DNA of 64,000 nucleotides from CAZEQK01 sp964514395 (GTDB taxonomy: Bacteria; Bacillota; Bacilli; Tepidibacillales; Tepidibacillaceae), in the NCBI GenBank assembly GCA_964514395.1, contig CAZEQK010000013.1:12179-76178 (forward strand), in the 5' to 3' direction. Made by a program: the position numbers and the translations under genes. The notes beneath the pieces were generated by a model. It had not been told where the DNA came from, made no database searches, and saw only the letters and a list, made by a program, of their open reading frames with translations. This document shows, in pieces, positions 45,768 through 54,279 of the stretch; position 1 is the stretch's first letter; every line of letters starts with the position of its first letter.

Positions 45768-46640
45768 TTATTTACTCCCATCTGTTATAACAAGATCATT
45801 ATTATACACAGTCCAAGCTCCTACACTTAAAGGATGTGAGTATCTTCACAGTTTTTCCCCTGTGTCTTTGTTTATGATGTAAATTAACCTATTATCATCT
45901 TGAACAATTACATATTTATCTGTTTCTATAATATTTCTAAAATAATCATCCCAACTCGTCTCCCAAATAATTCCACCGTTATATCTATCTAGCTTTTCTA
46001 ATGTTTTATTATTAATATTCCTTACGTAGAGACTATCTCCAATAATACAAAATGAACTAATAAATATATTTTTCATCCATATGATAGATCCATTTTTTGC
46101 ATCCTTACATAAAAGTCTGTCACCAGTTAGATTTGCATATAGATAATCAGGACCAATCCAATACATTGCTCCTCCTAACGAATCTAATGGATACTCTGTC
46201 ATTAACTCCCCATTTTTTGTATTAAATACTTTTATTCTCTTGGCGTTGTCAAAATATACTTTATTATCTTTAAATAAAACATTAGCACTTAAATGATCTG
46301 CTTTATTCTCCACATATTGCCATATCGGTTGTAAGGTATTTGGGGCTACCGTATAAATATTATATCCTGTCTCCCAATAGAAAAGTGTATCATCATATAA
46401 TTGAATTCCTCTTAAGTTTAACCAACTTTTAGATGCAATGATAGCACCATCATTCAAATTAACAACTGAAATTTTTGAATGGTCATCAGAGGTTATCATA
46501 CTATTTTTATAAAGGAAAATATCGTAATTGTAATATCTCCCTTTTTTATCATGAAAATTTTTCAACGCATATGTATCTGAATCTATCAAATACAAATAAT
46601 CATCGTCTAATTGTTCCTGCTAATCCGATCTACTAACAAT
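45768..46640 (-). pseudogene. PQQ-repeat beta-propeller protein, interrupted
   Basis: The longest open stretch (45846-46595) encodes about 249 residues of PQQ-like propeller repeats: DGAIIASKSWLNLRG, TLQPIWQYVE, NGSIIWMKN, NGGIIWETSWDD and DTGEKL. Directly after GEKL comes TGA where the repeat pattern calls for Trp (G-x-x-x-W). The same frame then continues RYSHPLSVGAWTVYNNDLVITDGSK to a stop at 45768. At the other end the frame continues upstream through an in-frame TAG (about 46622) into LVFSLIVSRSD. This suggests an exported propeller protein inactivated by at least two nonsense mutations. Confidence 0.7.
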
Positions 46641-46762
46641 GAGTGAAAAGACTAATCATAATATTACTTTGAAAGGTACAGATTATTGTTATTTTATAGG
46701 TATTTATACCTGTATGAAGCACCTTACTCCCATTACTTATTACTTATTATAGTAAGAAAATA

Positions 46763-46791
46763 TTGTAAATATAGTGACAATGTTTTACTAT
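46763..46791 (+). promoter_or_regulatory. Promoter of paralogue 2, shared motif
   Basis: TTGTAA, 17 bases, TACTAT. The sequence TGACAATGTTTTACTATT is shared with the promoter of paralogue 1, and AATATTGTA is also conserved. Confidence 0.7.
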
Positions 46792-46827
46792 TTACTAAAG
46801 TATCATACAAAAAATGAGGTGTTATAT

Positions 46828-47199
46828 CTGGAAATCAAAGGAATAGAAAATTTGTCTGTAGAGGAGATTAATAACGAATTAAAAAGCGGTGGGAAATTTG
46901 TTTTTTTTCAGTATACGTTTTCCGTTTTAGTCAAGACATTTAAGCGTCCTTCTAAGATATATTTTATTAGGGGTGATGAAGGGACAGCACTAAAAAGCCT
47001 CCCATTCACGTTAATAACTCTATTCTTTGGCTGGTGGGGGATTCCATGGGGACCTATTTACTCGATAGGTTCAATTTTTAGAAATTTAACTGGTGGGAAA
47101 AATGTCACAAATGAAGTAATAGATTCAATGAATCAACATGCTCAATCTGCATTAAATGAGCAGGATCAATCAATGAAGGAAGTAGCTGCTGGTAGTTAA
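46828..47199 (+). CDS. Small GWWG-x-PWGP protein, paralogue 2 (CTG start)
   Basis: A 123-residue paralogue of the protein at 45242-45589: LEIKGIENLSVEEINNELK, GGKFVFFQYTFSVLVKTFKR, a hydrophobic LPFTLITLFFGWWGIPWGPIYSI and GGKNVTNEV. The frame is open from ATG 46774, but the shared promoter's -10 lies at 46786-46791, so transcription should begin after that codon. GAGGTG lies six bases before CTG 46828, which aligns with Met1 of paralogue 1. I therefore propose a CTG start. Function unknown; probably membrane-associated. Confidence 0.75.
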   Translation: MEIKGIENLSVEEINNELKSGGKFVFFQYTFSVLVKTFKRPSKIYFIRGDEGTALKSLPFTLITLFFGWWGIPWGPIYSIGSIFRNLTGGKNVTNEVIDSMNQHAQSALNEQDQSMKEVAAGS

Positions 47200-47258
47200 A
47201 AATTGTATCTTATTAACTATGGAAGCAATTGAGGCGGAGATGGGAGTATTTTATCAAC

Positions 47259-47765
47259 CTACTGTTTACTTACTTTTTTTTTAAATTCATCAAATACATC
47301 TCTCTCTGCTTCATAAAAATCATCATAGCTTTTTAGTACGACTATATTAAGTCTATTATCATCATTAAGTATTTTAAAACTTTCTATTTGTTACCCATTG
47401 AGTCTCTATATTGCTTTATTTGATAGGTACTGGTATTCACAATGGTATAACCAATTGCACCATATGTGTAAACCAATAGATTCACTTGTTTGTAGGCATA
47501 AACATTTCTATCTATCATAGCTTGTTCTGGCAATTTCATAAATTCCTGACCAACTGGACATTGAATACGGCATAAAGTTCAATATATTCATAGAATTTTG
47601 TATAATATGTTGAGCAATCGGACCAAATATAGCATAGTAAATAGCGTTCATCACCAACAAAATAGATAATAAATAAAATGTCTTTTTAGAAATTTGGATT
47701 TGCTTCAAGCTCCTTGATTTGATGATTGTTAAATATAATTCTATTCTTCATTTCTATGATCTCTC
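47259..47765 (-). pseudogene. Chimeric remnant: HTH fragment plus membrane-protein fragment
   Basis: Three pieces in different frames. First, 47697-47765 reads MKNRIIFNNHQIKELEANPN, which resembles the N terminus of a helix-turn-helix transposase-type ORF. Second, 47560-47700 encodes SKKTFYLLSILLVMNAIYYAIFGPIAQHIIQNSM, almost identical at DNA level to 58568-58680. Third, 47259-47520 encodes NVYAYKQVNLLVYTYGAIGYTIVNTSTYQIKQYRDSMGNK and, after a frame change, LNIVVLKSYDDFYEAERDVFDEF. No continuous product is possible. Confidence 0.6.
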
Positions 47766-47769
47766 CCAT

Positions 47770-48080
47770 ATATATAGATTGATTATACATAATTCTACAA
47801 ATTAGAAAACCCGACTTACGGAATTTTCACCTAAAATCAATATTAAAGTTTAACATAGCCTAATAAAAAGATATTATTTAATCGATTTTCATCATACAAA
47901 TCCTTATGTTATTTAAAATTAACAGGATTCTTAATCAAAAGTCCTGTAACAAGTGCATTCATCCAGGAAAATAATGTCTGCTATTAAAGGAATTGCTTTT
48001 TTTAAAAATATCATTTAATAATTATATTCTCAATATTTAATTTGTTTTAAATCGTTTACATTATTCCTGCTAAAAAAACA
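47770..48080. other. AT-rich stretch without recognisable content
   Basis: About 310 bp between the chimeric remnant and the leuB terminator. I see no credible gene, RNA or repeat here; it looks like decayed intergenic DNA. Confidence 0.5.
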
Positions 48081-48087
48081 AAAAAAT

Positions 48088-48113
48088 AGGACAGAGAAAC
48101 TTCTGTCCTTTAT
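48088..48113 (-). terminator. Intrinsic terminator of ilv-leu operon
   Basis: An 8-bp stem AGGACAGA / TCTGTCCT is followed on the minus strand by a long T-rich run. It comes after leuB and repeat copy C. Confidence 0.85.
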
Positions 48114-48116
48114 TTT

Positions 48117-48294
48117 ATCTTCGGTTTCAACAAGACTCCCTCTTCAACACCATAAGAGGGAGTTGTTTCAATTCTCGAAATAAGGGCGGCATAGCACGAC
48201 TTAATGCTTTAGCATTTAGTGTGACTTGTGCCCTATGGGTGCTAAGGTTCAGGTGGAGATAAAAAACTCCATCTGAACTCTAAGTCTTCTTTAT
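48117..48294 (-). repeat. Structured intergenic repeat, copy C (full length)
   Basis: A 178-bp copy, nearly identical to copy A, including the central stem. It lies in the 3' untranslated region between the leuB stop (48313) and its terminator (48088-48113), in the same orientation relative to transcription as the other copies. Confidence 0.9.
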
Positions 48295-48312
48295 ATTTAA
48301 CTCTTTTTATTA

Positions 48313-49383
48313 CTACTTTCTTAATGCTTTAACCACTAAATCTCCCATTTCTTGTGTATTAACTACCTTACTATTTATCGTTGCCAAATCCTTTGTTCGA
48401 TATCCTTGCTCAAGAACATCATAAACTGCTTTTTCAATTCTATCTGCTTGCTCATTCATCAAAAAGGAATATCTTAGCATCATAGCAACAGATAAAATGG
48501 TAGCTAAAGGATTGGCAATTCCTAATCCTGCTATGTCTGGAGCTGAGCCATGGATTGGCTCATACATACCAACCTTCCCTTTACCAAGACTAGCTGATGG
48601 AAGCATTCCAATCGATCCTGTCAGCATTGCAGCCTCATCACTAAGGATGTCTCCGAACATATTCTCAGTTACAATAACATCAAACTGTTTAGGGTTGCGT
48701 ACTAGTTGCATAGCGCAATTATCAACTAGCATATGGGAAAGCTCTATATCTGGATAATCGACAGCTACCTCTTCTACTATTTTACGCCATACCCTTGAAG
48801 ATTCTAATACATTGGCTTTATCCACAGATGTTAGTTTTTTATTTCGTTTCATAGCCGTTTCAAATCCCAATCGAACAATACGTTCTATTTCTTCTTCCGT
48901 ATAGGTTAAAGCATCCGTTACTTTTATTCCCTTTTCAGTAACTTCCTTGGTTTTTTCACCAAAATATATACCACCAGTCAGTTCACGAATAACTAATAGA
49001 TCTACGTCTTCAATGATTTCTTTCTTAAGTGTAGATGCATCTACCAAAGAATCATAAACAATTGCTGGCCTTAAATTGCTGAATAAATCTAATTCCTTTC
49101 TTAGGCTTAATAATGCTTTCTCTGGCCTTAGCTCTCCAGGTAAACTGTCCCATTTTGGTCCACCCACTGCCCCTAACAATAGGGCATCACTACCTAAACA
49201 ATATTCTAAAGTCTTTTTTGGTAATGGGTTACCAGTTCTATCTATAGCAATTCCACCAATTAAAAGCTCCTCAATCTCAAAGCTTACCTCTAACCGTTCC
49301 TCTATTACCTTTAATACCTTTACTGCTTCTGCTATAATTTCTGGTCCAATTCCATCACCAGGTAAAACGGCTATTTTATTCAT
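48313..49383 (-). CDS. leuB: 3-isopropylmalate dehydrogenase
   Basis: NAD-dependent decarboxylating dehydrogenase of leucine synthesis. The 356-residue protein begins MNKIAVLPGDGIGPEI and shows LLGAVGGPKWD, the RELTGGIYFGEK catalytic block and EPIHGSAPDIAGLGIANP. GAGGAGA lies about eight bases before ATG 49383, overlapping the end of leuD by 8 bp; the open frame extends to 49404. Last gene of the operon. Confidence 0.96.
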   Translation of the reverse strand: MNKIAVLPGDGIGPEIIAEAVKVLKVIEERLEVSFEIEELLIGGIAIDRTGNPLPKKTLEYCLGSDALLLGAVGGPKWDSLPGELRPEKALLSLRKELDLFSNLRPAIVYDSLVDASTLKKEIIEDVDLLVIRELTGGIYFGEKTKEVTEKGIKVTDALTYTEEEIERIVRLGFETAMKRNKKLTSVDKANVLESSRVWRKIVEEVAVDYPDIELSHMLVDNCAMQLVRNPKQFDVIVTENMFGDILSDEAAMLTGSIGMLPSASLGKGKVGMYEPIHGSAPDIAGLGIANPLATILSVAMMLRYSFLMNEQADRIEKAVYDVLEQGYRTKDLATINSKVVNTQEMGDLVVKALRK

Positions 49384-49873
49384 TCCCAAGTCTCCTCTTG
49401 ACATATGGAATTAAACCACCAACATTAATCAACTCCTGCATAAACTCAGGGAATACCTCAGATTTATAGGTTTTTCCCTTTGTAACATTATGGATGATTC
49501 CATGGTCAATATCTACCTCTAGTACATCCCCCTCCTCAGCATCTCTAGCTGCATCAGCTGATTCCAATATTGGTAACCCAATATTAATTGCATTACGATA
49601 GAAAATTCTAGCGAAGGATTCAGCAACTACACAGGAAATACCCACTGCCTTAATAGCGATTGGAGCGTGCTCTCTTGAGCTACCACAGCCAAAATTTTTG
49701 CCACTTATCATGATGTCCCCTTTATTCACCTTCTTAGAGAAACTGATATCGACATCCTCCATACAATGCTCTGCTAATTCTTCTGGAGAGGTGGAGTTTA
49801 GATACCTAGCTGGAATAATGACATCTGTATCCACATCATGACCAAACTTCCATGCTTTACCCTTAAACTTCAT
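49376..49873 (-). CDS. leuD: 3-isopropylmalate dehydratase small subunit (short type)
   Basis: The 165-residue swivel subunit. The N terminus KAWKFGHDVDTDVIIPARYL and the central KNFGCGSSREHAPIAIK are diagnostic. It is clearly shorter than the Bacillus subtilis subunit (about 200 residues, from memory) and resembles the archaeal/clostridial HacB-type small subunit. It is paired with a matching short LeuC directly upstream. Confidence 0.94.
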   Translation of the reverse strand: MKFKGKAWKFGHDVDTDVIIPARYLNSTSPEELAEHCMEDVDISFSKKVNKGDIMISGKNFGCGSSREHAPIAIKAVGISCVVAESFARIFYRNAINIGLPILESADAARDAEEGDVLEVDIDHGIIHNVTKGKTYKSEVFPEFMQELINVGGLIPYVKRRLGNE

Positions 49874-49874
49874 T

Positions 49875-51155
49875 TTAGAATACCTCCCTTGGCTTTAAGA
49901 TTTCCTCAGGACTTACTAGTCTACCTTTAATAGCAGAAGCAGCTGCAACATAAGGACTAGCTAAATAGACCTCTGATTCCGGGTGACCCATTCTTCCCAC
50001 AAAGTTACGGTTTGTAGTGGAAACGGCTCGCTCTCCCTTTGCTAAAATCCCCATATGTCCTCCAAGACATGGGCCACATGTTGATGTGCTGACAGCCGCA
50101 CCGGCATGTATAAAGATCTCTATTAAACCTTCCTTCATTGCTTGTAGATAAATATTTTGTGTGCCAGGGAAAATAATTAACCGAACATTAGGATTTACTT
50201 TATTCCCCTTTAATACCTCCGCGGTTGCCCTAAGATCATCTAATCTGCCATTGGTACAAGAGCCTATTACCACTTGATCTATTCCTATCTCTCCTACCTC
50301 ACTTATCGGTCGTGTATTTTCTGGTAGATGGGGAAATGCTACCGTTGGTTCAATTTCAGCTACATTAATATCATATTCGGCAAAATAATTCGCATCTTTG
50401 TCACTTTTAAATAGCTTATACTCCCTTTTTGCTCTCTCCTTCACATATTGTAGGGTTATCTCATCAGGCTCAATTAAACCAACCTTTGCTCCAGCCTCAA
50501 TTGCCATATTGGACATTGTAAATCTATTGTCCATTGAAAGCTGTTTAATGGTTTCTCCTACAAATTCCATTGCCATATATCTGGCGCCATCTACACCTAT
50601 CTTCCCTATTGTGTGTAATATTAAATCCTTTCCCCCCACAAATGGGTTTAGCTTACCATAGTAATTAAATCTGATTGATTCTGGAATTTTAAACCATGTT
50701 TCTCCTGTAGCCATAGCAGCAGCCATATCTGTGCTACCAACTCCTGTTGCAAAGGCACCAAGAGCACCGTAGGTACAGGTATGGGAATCCGCACCTATGA
50801 CTATATCGCCTGGTAATACAAGCCCTTTTTCTGGTAATAGAACATGCTCAATTCCCATTTCACCTATTTCAAAATAATTTTTTATTTCATGCTCATGGGC
50901 AAAGTCTCGCATTTTTTTAGAAAGCTCTGCTGACTTTATATCCTTTGCTGGAACAAAATGATCAGGTACCAGCATAATCCTATCCTTATCAAAAACATCC
51001 CCAACCCCTAATCTATTAAATTCATTTATGGCAACTGGGGCGGTTACATCATTCCCTAAAACCACATCCGTTTTTACCTTAATAAGCTCTCCAGGAGTTA
51101 CTTTATCTAATCCCGATGCAGCTGCTAAAATCTTTTCAGCTAAAGTCATTCCCAT
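49875..51155 (-). CDS. leuC: 3-isopropylmalate dehydratase large subunit (short type)
   Basis: An aconitase-family [4Fe-4S] enzyme isomerising isopropylmalate. The 426-residue length and sequence (MTLAEKILAAASG, GADSHTCTYGALGAFATGVGSTD, IGSCTNGRLDDLR, STCGPCLGGHMG) fit the short HacA/LeuC2 type rather than the roughly 470-residue Bacillus form. Cluster cysteines are visible in SCTNGR and TCGPC. Adjacent ATGs at 51155 and 51149 are both possible starts. Homoaconitase-like activity is an alternative, but the operon context indicates leucine. Confidence 0.94.
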   Translation of the reverse strand: MGMTLAEKILAAASGLDKVTPGELIKVKTDVVLGNDVTAPVAINEFNRLGVGDVFDKDRIMLVPDHFVPAKDIKSAELSKKMRDFAHEHEIKNYFEIGEMGIEHVLLPEKGLVLPGDIVIGADSHTCTYGALGAFATGVGSTDMAAAMATGETWFKIPESIRFNYYGKLNPFVGGKDLILHTIGKIGVDGARYMAMEFVGETIKQLSMDNRFTMSNMAIEAGAKVGLIEPDEITLQYVKERAKREYKLFKSDKDANYFAEYDINVAEIEPTVAFPHLPENTRPISEVGEIGIDQVVIGSCTNGRLDDLRATAEVLKGNKVNPNVRLIIFPGTQNIYLQAMKEGLIEIFIHAGAAVSTSTCGPCLGGHMGILAKGERAVSTTNRNFVGRMGHPESEVYLASPYVAAASAIKGRLVSPEEILKPREVF

Positions 51156-51191
51156 CCTTTGTTTCCCCCTATTCTTAAAAAGATTATATCC

Positions 51192-52745
51192 TTAAACAAT
51201 TTCCTTTTCTTCTATAGTGCTACCTCCTATTTCTTTCTTTTCTAATATCCGATTTAGAGAATCTATATAAGCCTTAGCGCTTGCTTCTAAAATGTTTGTG
51301 GACATTCCTCGTCCTAAAAATAGCTTTCCATCATACTCCAAGGTTACATAAACACTACCATTTGCATCTTTTCCATGTCCAATGGATTTTATTTGGTAAT
51401 CCTTTAATTTTAGTCTAAATCCCGTTACTCTATCTATTGCATTAAAGACTGCTTCTACTAACCCATCACCACGTGCCGCCTCTTCAACTAATTTTCCATT
51501 GGGAAGCCTTAGCCTAACCATCGCTGTTGAAACAGAAGTATCACCAGCAATATGCAGGTACTCAAGGTTGTACCTCTTTCTCTTTTTATGCTGTGATAGA
51601 TGAAGTTCATCAATAATCATCATCAAATCATCATCAAATATCTCTTTCTTTTTCATAGTCAGCTCTTTAAACTTTTTAAAGGCTAAATCAATTTGCTCAT
51701 TGGTAAGCTGATAATGAAGGCTTTCTAATTTATCACGGAAGGCATGTCTACCAGAATGTTTACCTAAAACTAGTGTATTACTTAAAAGTCCAACATCCTC
51801 TGGCTTAATAATCTCATAGGTGGTTCTTTCCTTTAATACCCCGTCCTGATGGATACCAGACTCATGAGCAAAGGCATTTGCACCAACGATTGCCTTATTT
51901 CCAGGTACAATCATTCCTGTTAGCTTACTTACTAGCTTACTCGATCTAGTAATTTGCTTAAGATCCATGTTAGTCGTGGCATGATAATAATCCTTACGGA
52001 TGTTTAAAGAAACAGCAATTTCCTCTAAGGCAGCGTTTCCTGCTCTTTCACCTATGCCATTGATTGTACCCTCTATTTGATCAACGCCATTCTCAATTGC
52101 TGCTAAACTATTAGCTACGGCGAGCCCTAAATCATCATGGCAATGAGCACTAAATATCGCTTTATCACTATTGGGTACATCCTCCTTTAACCGTTTAAAA
52201 AGGGCACCATACTCATTAGGCATCAAGTAGCCTACAGTGTCAGGAACATTAATGACAGTTGCACCAGCATCTATTAATGCCTTAATAATCTTAGTAAGAA
52301 AAGGGAGCTCACTTCTTCCAGCATCCTCAGCTGAAAATTGTACATCACTAAAAAATTTCTTCGCATATTTTATATTTTCCACTGCCATTTCCAATACTTC
52401 ATCGGGAGATTTCTTTAACTTATGCTTCATATGAATAGGTGATGTCGCTAAAAACAAGTGGATTCGGGCACTTTCCGCATTTTTAATCGCTTGATAGATC
52501 GAATCGATATCACTTCGATTGGCCCTGCCAAATCCCACAATGGTTGCACCCTTTACCTCATCTGCAATCCTTTTTACAGCTTGAAAGTCACCAGGTGAGG
52601 CAATAGGAAAGCCCGCTTCTATTGCATCAACTCCCAATCGAACTAATTGTCTTGCAATCTCAAGCTTTTCCTGCTCATTAAGATTGACACCAGGAGACTG
52701 TTCCCCATCCCTAAGCGTCGTGTCTAAAACCTTTATCCTTCTCAT
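51192..52745 (-). CDS. leuA: 2-isopropylmalate synthase
   Basis: Condenses acetyl-CoA with 2-oxoisovalerate. The 517-residue protein has TTLRDGEQSPGV (catalytic Arg/Asp), FSAHCHDDLGLAVANSLAA (metal-binding HxH), GTINGIGERAGNAALEE and a C-terminal regulatory LeuA domain with the STNILEASAKAYIDSLN stretch that confers leucine feedback in the family. GGGAGG lies before ATG 52745; an ATG at 52760 overlaps that site. Confidence 0.96.
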   Translation of the reverse strand: MRRIKVLDTTLRDGEQSPGVNLNEQEKLEIARQLVRLGVDAIEAGFPIASPGDFQAVKRIADEVKGATIVGFGRANRSDIDSIYQAIKNAESARIHLFLATSPIHMKHKLKKSPDEVLEMAVENIKYAKKFFSDVQFSAEDAGRSELPFLTKIIKALIDAGATVINVPDTVGYLMPNEYGALFKRLKEDVPNSDKAIFSAHCHDDLGLAVANSLAAIENGVDQIEGTINGIGERAGNAALEEIAVSLNIRKDYYHATTNMDLKQITRSSKLVSKLTGMIVPGNKAIVGANAFAHESGIHQDGVLKERTTYEIIKPEDVGLLSNTLVLGKHSGRHAFRDKLESLHYQLTNEQIDLAFKKFKELTMKKKEIFDDDLMMIIDELHLSQHKKRKRYNLEYLHIAGDTSVSTAMVRLRLPNGKLVEEAARGDGLVEAVFNAIDRVTGFRLKLKDYQIKSIGHGKDANGSVYVTLEYDGKLFLGRGMSTNILEASAKAYIDSLNRILEKKEIGGSTIEEKEIV

Positions 52746-52768
52746 CAATAAACCTCCCATTTTTAAAC

Positions 52769-53758
52769 TTATTTTGCCTTAACAAAAGGCATCATTTCCC
52801 TAAGCCTTTTCCCAACTTCTTCAATTTTATGCTCCTGTTCTTTCATATTTACTGCATTAAAAACTGGTCTACCTACCTGATTTTCTAGTATCCAGCTTTT
52901 CGCAAACTCCCCTTTTTGTATCTCCTTAAGTACTCTGTTCATCTCATCTCGGGTTTCCTCTGTTATGATCCGTTTTCCTACCATAAAATCACCATATTGG
53001 GCGGTGTCACTAATGGAATAACGCATATGACTAAGACCTCCCTCGTACATTAAATCAACAATCAGTTTAAGCTCATGTAGGCACTCGAAGTATGCAATCT
53101 CTGGTTGGTACCCAGCACCAGTCAGGGTATCGAACCCTGCCTTTACAAGCTCAGTTACACCACCACAAAGGACTGCTTGCTCGCCAAATAAATCAGTTTC
53201 TGTCTCCTCTTTAAAGGTTGTTTCAATGACTCCTGCCCTAGTACATCCGATTCCTTTAGCATAGGCTAAAACTTTTTCCATCGCTTTTCCTGAATAATCT
53301 TGATGGATAGCTACTAAACCAGGAACTCCCGCTCCCTCCTTATAGGTTCTTCTTACTAGATGTCCAGGACTTTTTGGAGCTACCATAACAACATCGGTTT
53401 CTTTAGGTGGAACGATTTGACCATAGTGAATATTAAAGCCATGAGAAAAAACCAATGTGGCTCCATCCTTCAAGTTTGATATAATTTCTTCCTCATATAC
53501 CTTTGCCTGCTTTTCATCAGGCAATAATATTTGGACAACATTTGCCATAGAAACTGCTTCTCCTACGGTATAAACATTAAATCCATCCTCCTTGGCTTTA
53601 TTCCAAGAGTTCCCCTTCTTTAATCCAATGACGACCTGAAGACCGCTATCCCTTAAATTCTGTGCCTGTGCATGCCCTTGACTTCCATAGCCTATTACTG
53701 CAATAGTTTGGTCCTTTAAAAATTCCAAATTCGCATTCTTATCATAAAACATTTTCAT
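52769..53758 (-). CDS. ilvC: Ketol-acid reductoisomerase
   Basis: Mg- and NADPH-dependent enzyme of valine/isoleucine synthesis. The 329-residue class I form shows IAVIGYGSQGHAQAQNLRDSG, APKSPGHLVRRTYKEGAG and the acidic metal ligands in ETDLFGEQ and LIVDLMYEGG. The cofactor loop after the Rossmann fold contains KKGNSWNKA. It lies between ilvN and leuA in the operon. Confidence 0.97.
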   Translation of the reverse strand: MKMFYDKNANLEFLKDQTIAVIGYGSQGHAQAQNLRDSGLQVVIGLKKGNSWNKAKEDGFNVYTVGEAVSMANVVQILLPDEKQAKVYEEEIISNLKDGATLVFSHGFNIHYGQIVPPKETDVVMVAPKSPGHLVRRTYKEGAGVPGLVAIHQDYSGKAMEKVLAYAKGIGCTRAGVIETTFKEETETDLFGEQAVLCGGVTELVKAGFDTLTGAGYQPEIAYFECLHELKLIVDLMYEGGLSHMRYSISDTAQYGDFMVGKRIITEETRDEMNRVLKEIQKGEFAKSWILENQVGRPVFNAVNMKEQEHKIEEVGKRLREMMPFVKAK

Positions 53759-53804
53759 TTAAATCTTTCCCCTTTTTATTTTAAATTTTAATTGCACTCC
53801 TTCT

Positions 53805-54278
53805 TTATCCCCGTTGAATTGCGGCGAATCCTGTTCTTACTAAATCCTTAATTCCATAAGGCTTAAGCAGCTCAATAAAAGCACTTAGCTTTCCCTCATC
53901 CCCTGTAGTTTGAACAGTAATTGTGCTATGAGAAACATCGATGATTGTCGAACGGAAGGGCTCTATTAGATTCCTTATTTCTGGCAATGTTGCTGGCGTA
54001 GCATTCACCTTTACCATAATAAGTTCCCTTACCACTGTTGGTTCTGCAGAAATATCTATTACCTTGTGTACATCAATTTGTTTATTTAATTGCTTTTTCA
54101 CTTGTTCTATTAATCTTTTATCCCCATGTGCAAGAATAGTCATTTTAGATAACTCATCATTTTCTGTTTTTCCTACAGAAATAGAATCTATGTTAAAGCC
54201 CCTTCGATTAAATAAACCAGCTATTCTTGTTAAAACCCCTGCTTGATTATTAACAATAATGGATAGGATATACCTCAT
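53805..54278 (-). CDS. ilvN: Acetolactate synthase small (regulatory) subunit
   Basis: The 157-residue subunit confers valine feedback control on IlvB. An N-terminal ACT domain starts MRYILSIIVNNQAGVLTRIAGLF, with RRGFNIDSISVG; the C-terminal domain contains STIIDVSHSTITVQTTG. GGGAGGA, at the end of ilvB, lies eight bases before ATG 54278; a TTG six codons earlier overlaps it. Confidence 0.96.
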   Translation of the reverse strand: MRYILSIIVNNQAGVLTRIAGLFNRRGFNIDSISVGKTENDELSKMTILAHGDKRLIEQVKKQLNKQIDVHKVIDISAEPTVVRELIMVKVNATPATLPEIRNLIEPFRSTIIDVSHSTITVQTTGDEGKLSAFIELLKPYGIKDLVRTGFAAIQRG

Positions 54279-54279
54279 G

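Noticed and set aside
26031..48294. CRISPR array as explanation for the three repeats
   Set aside because: The copies are 125-178 bp, far apart and lack short regularly spaced units.
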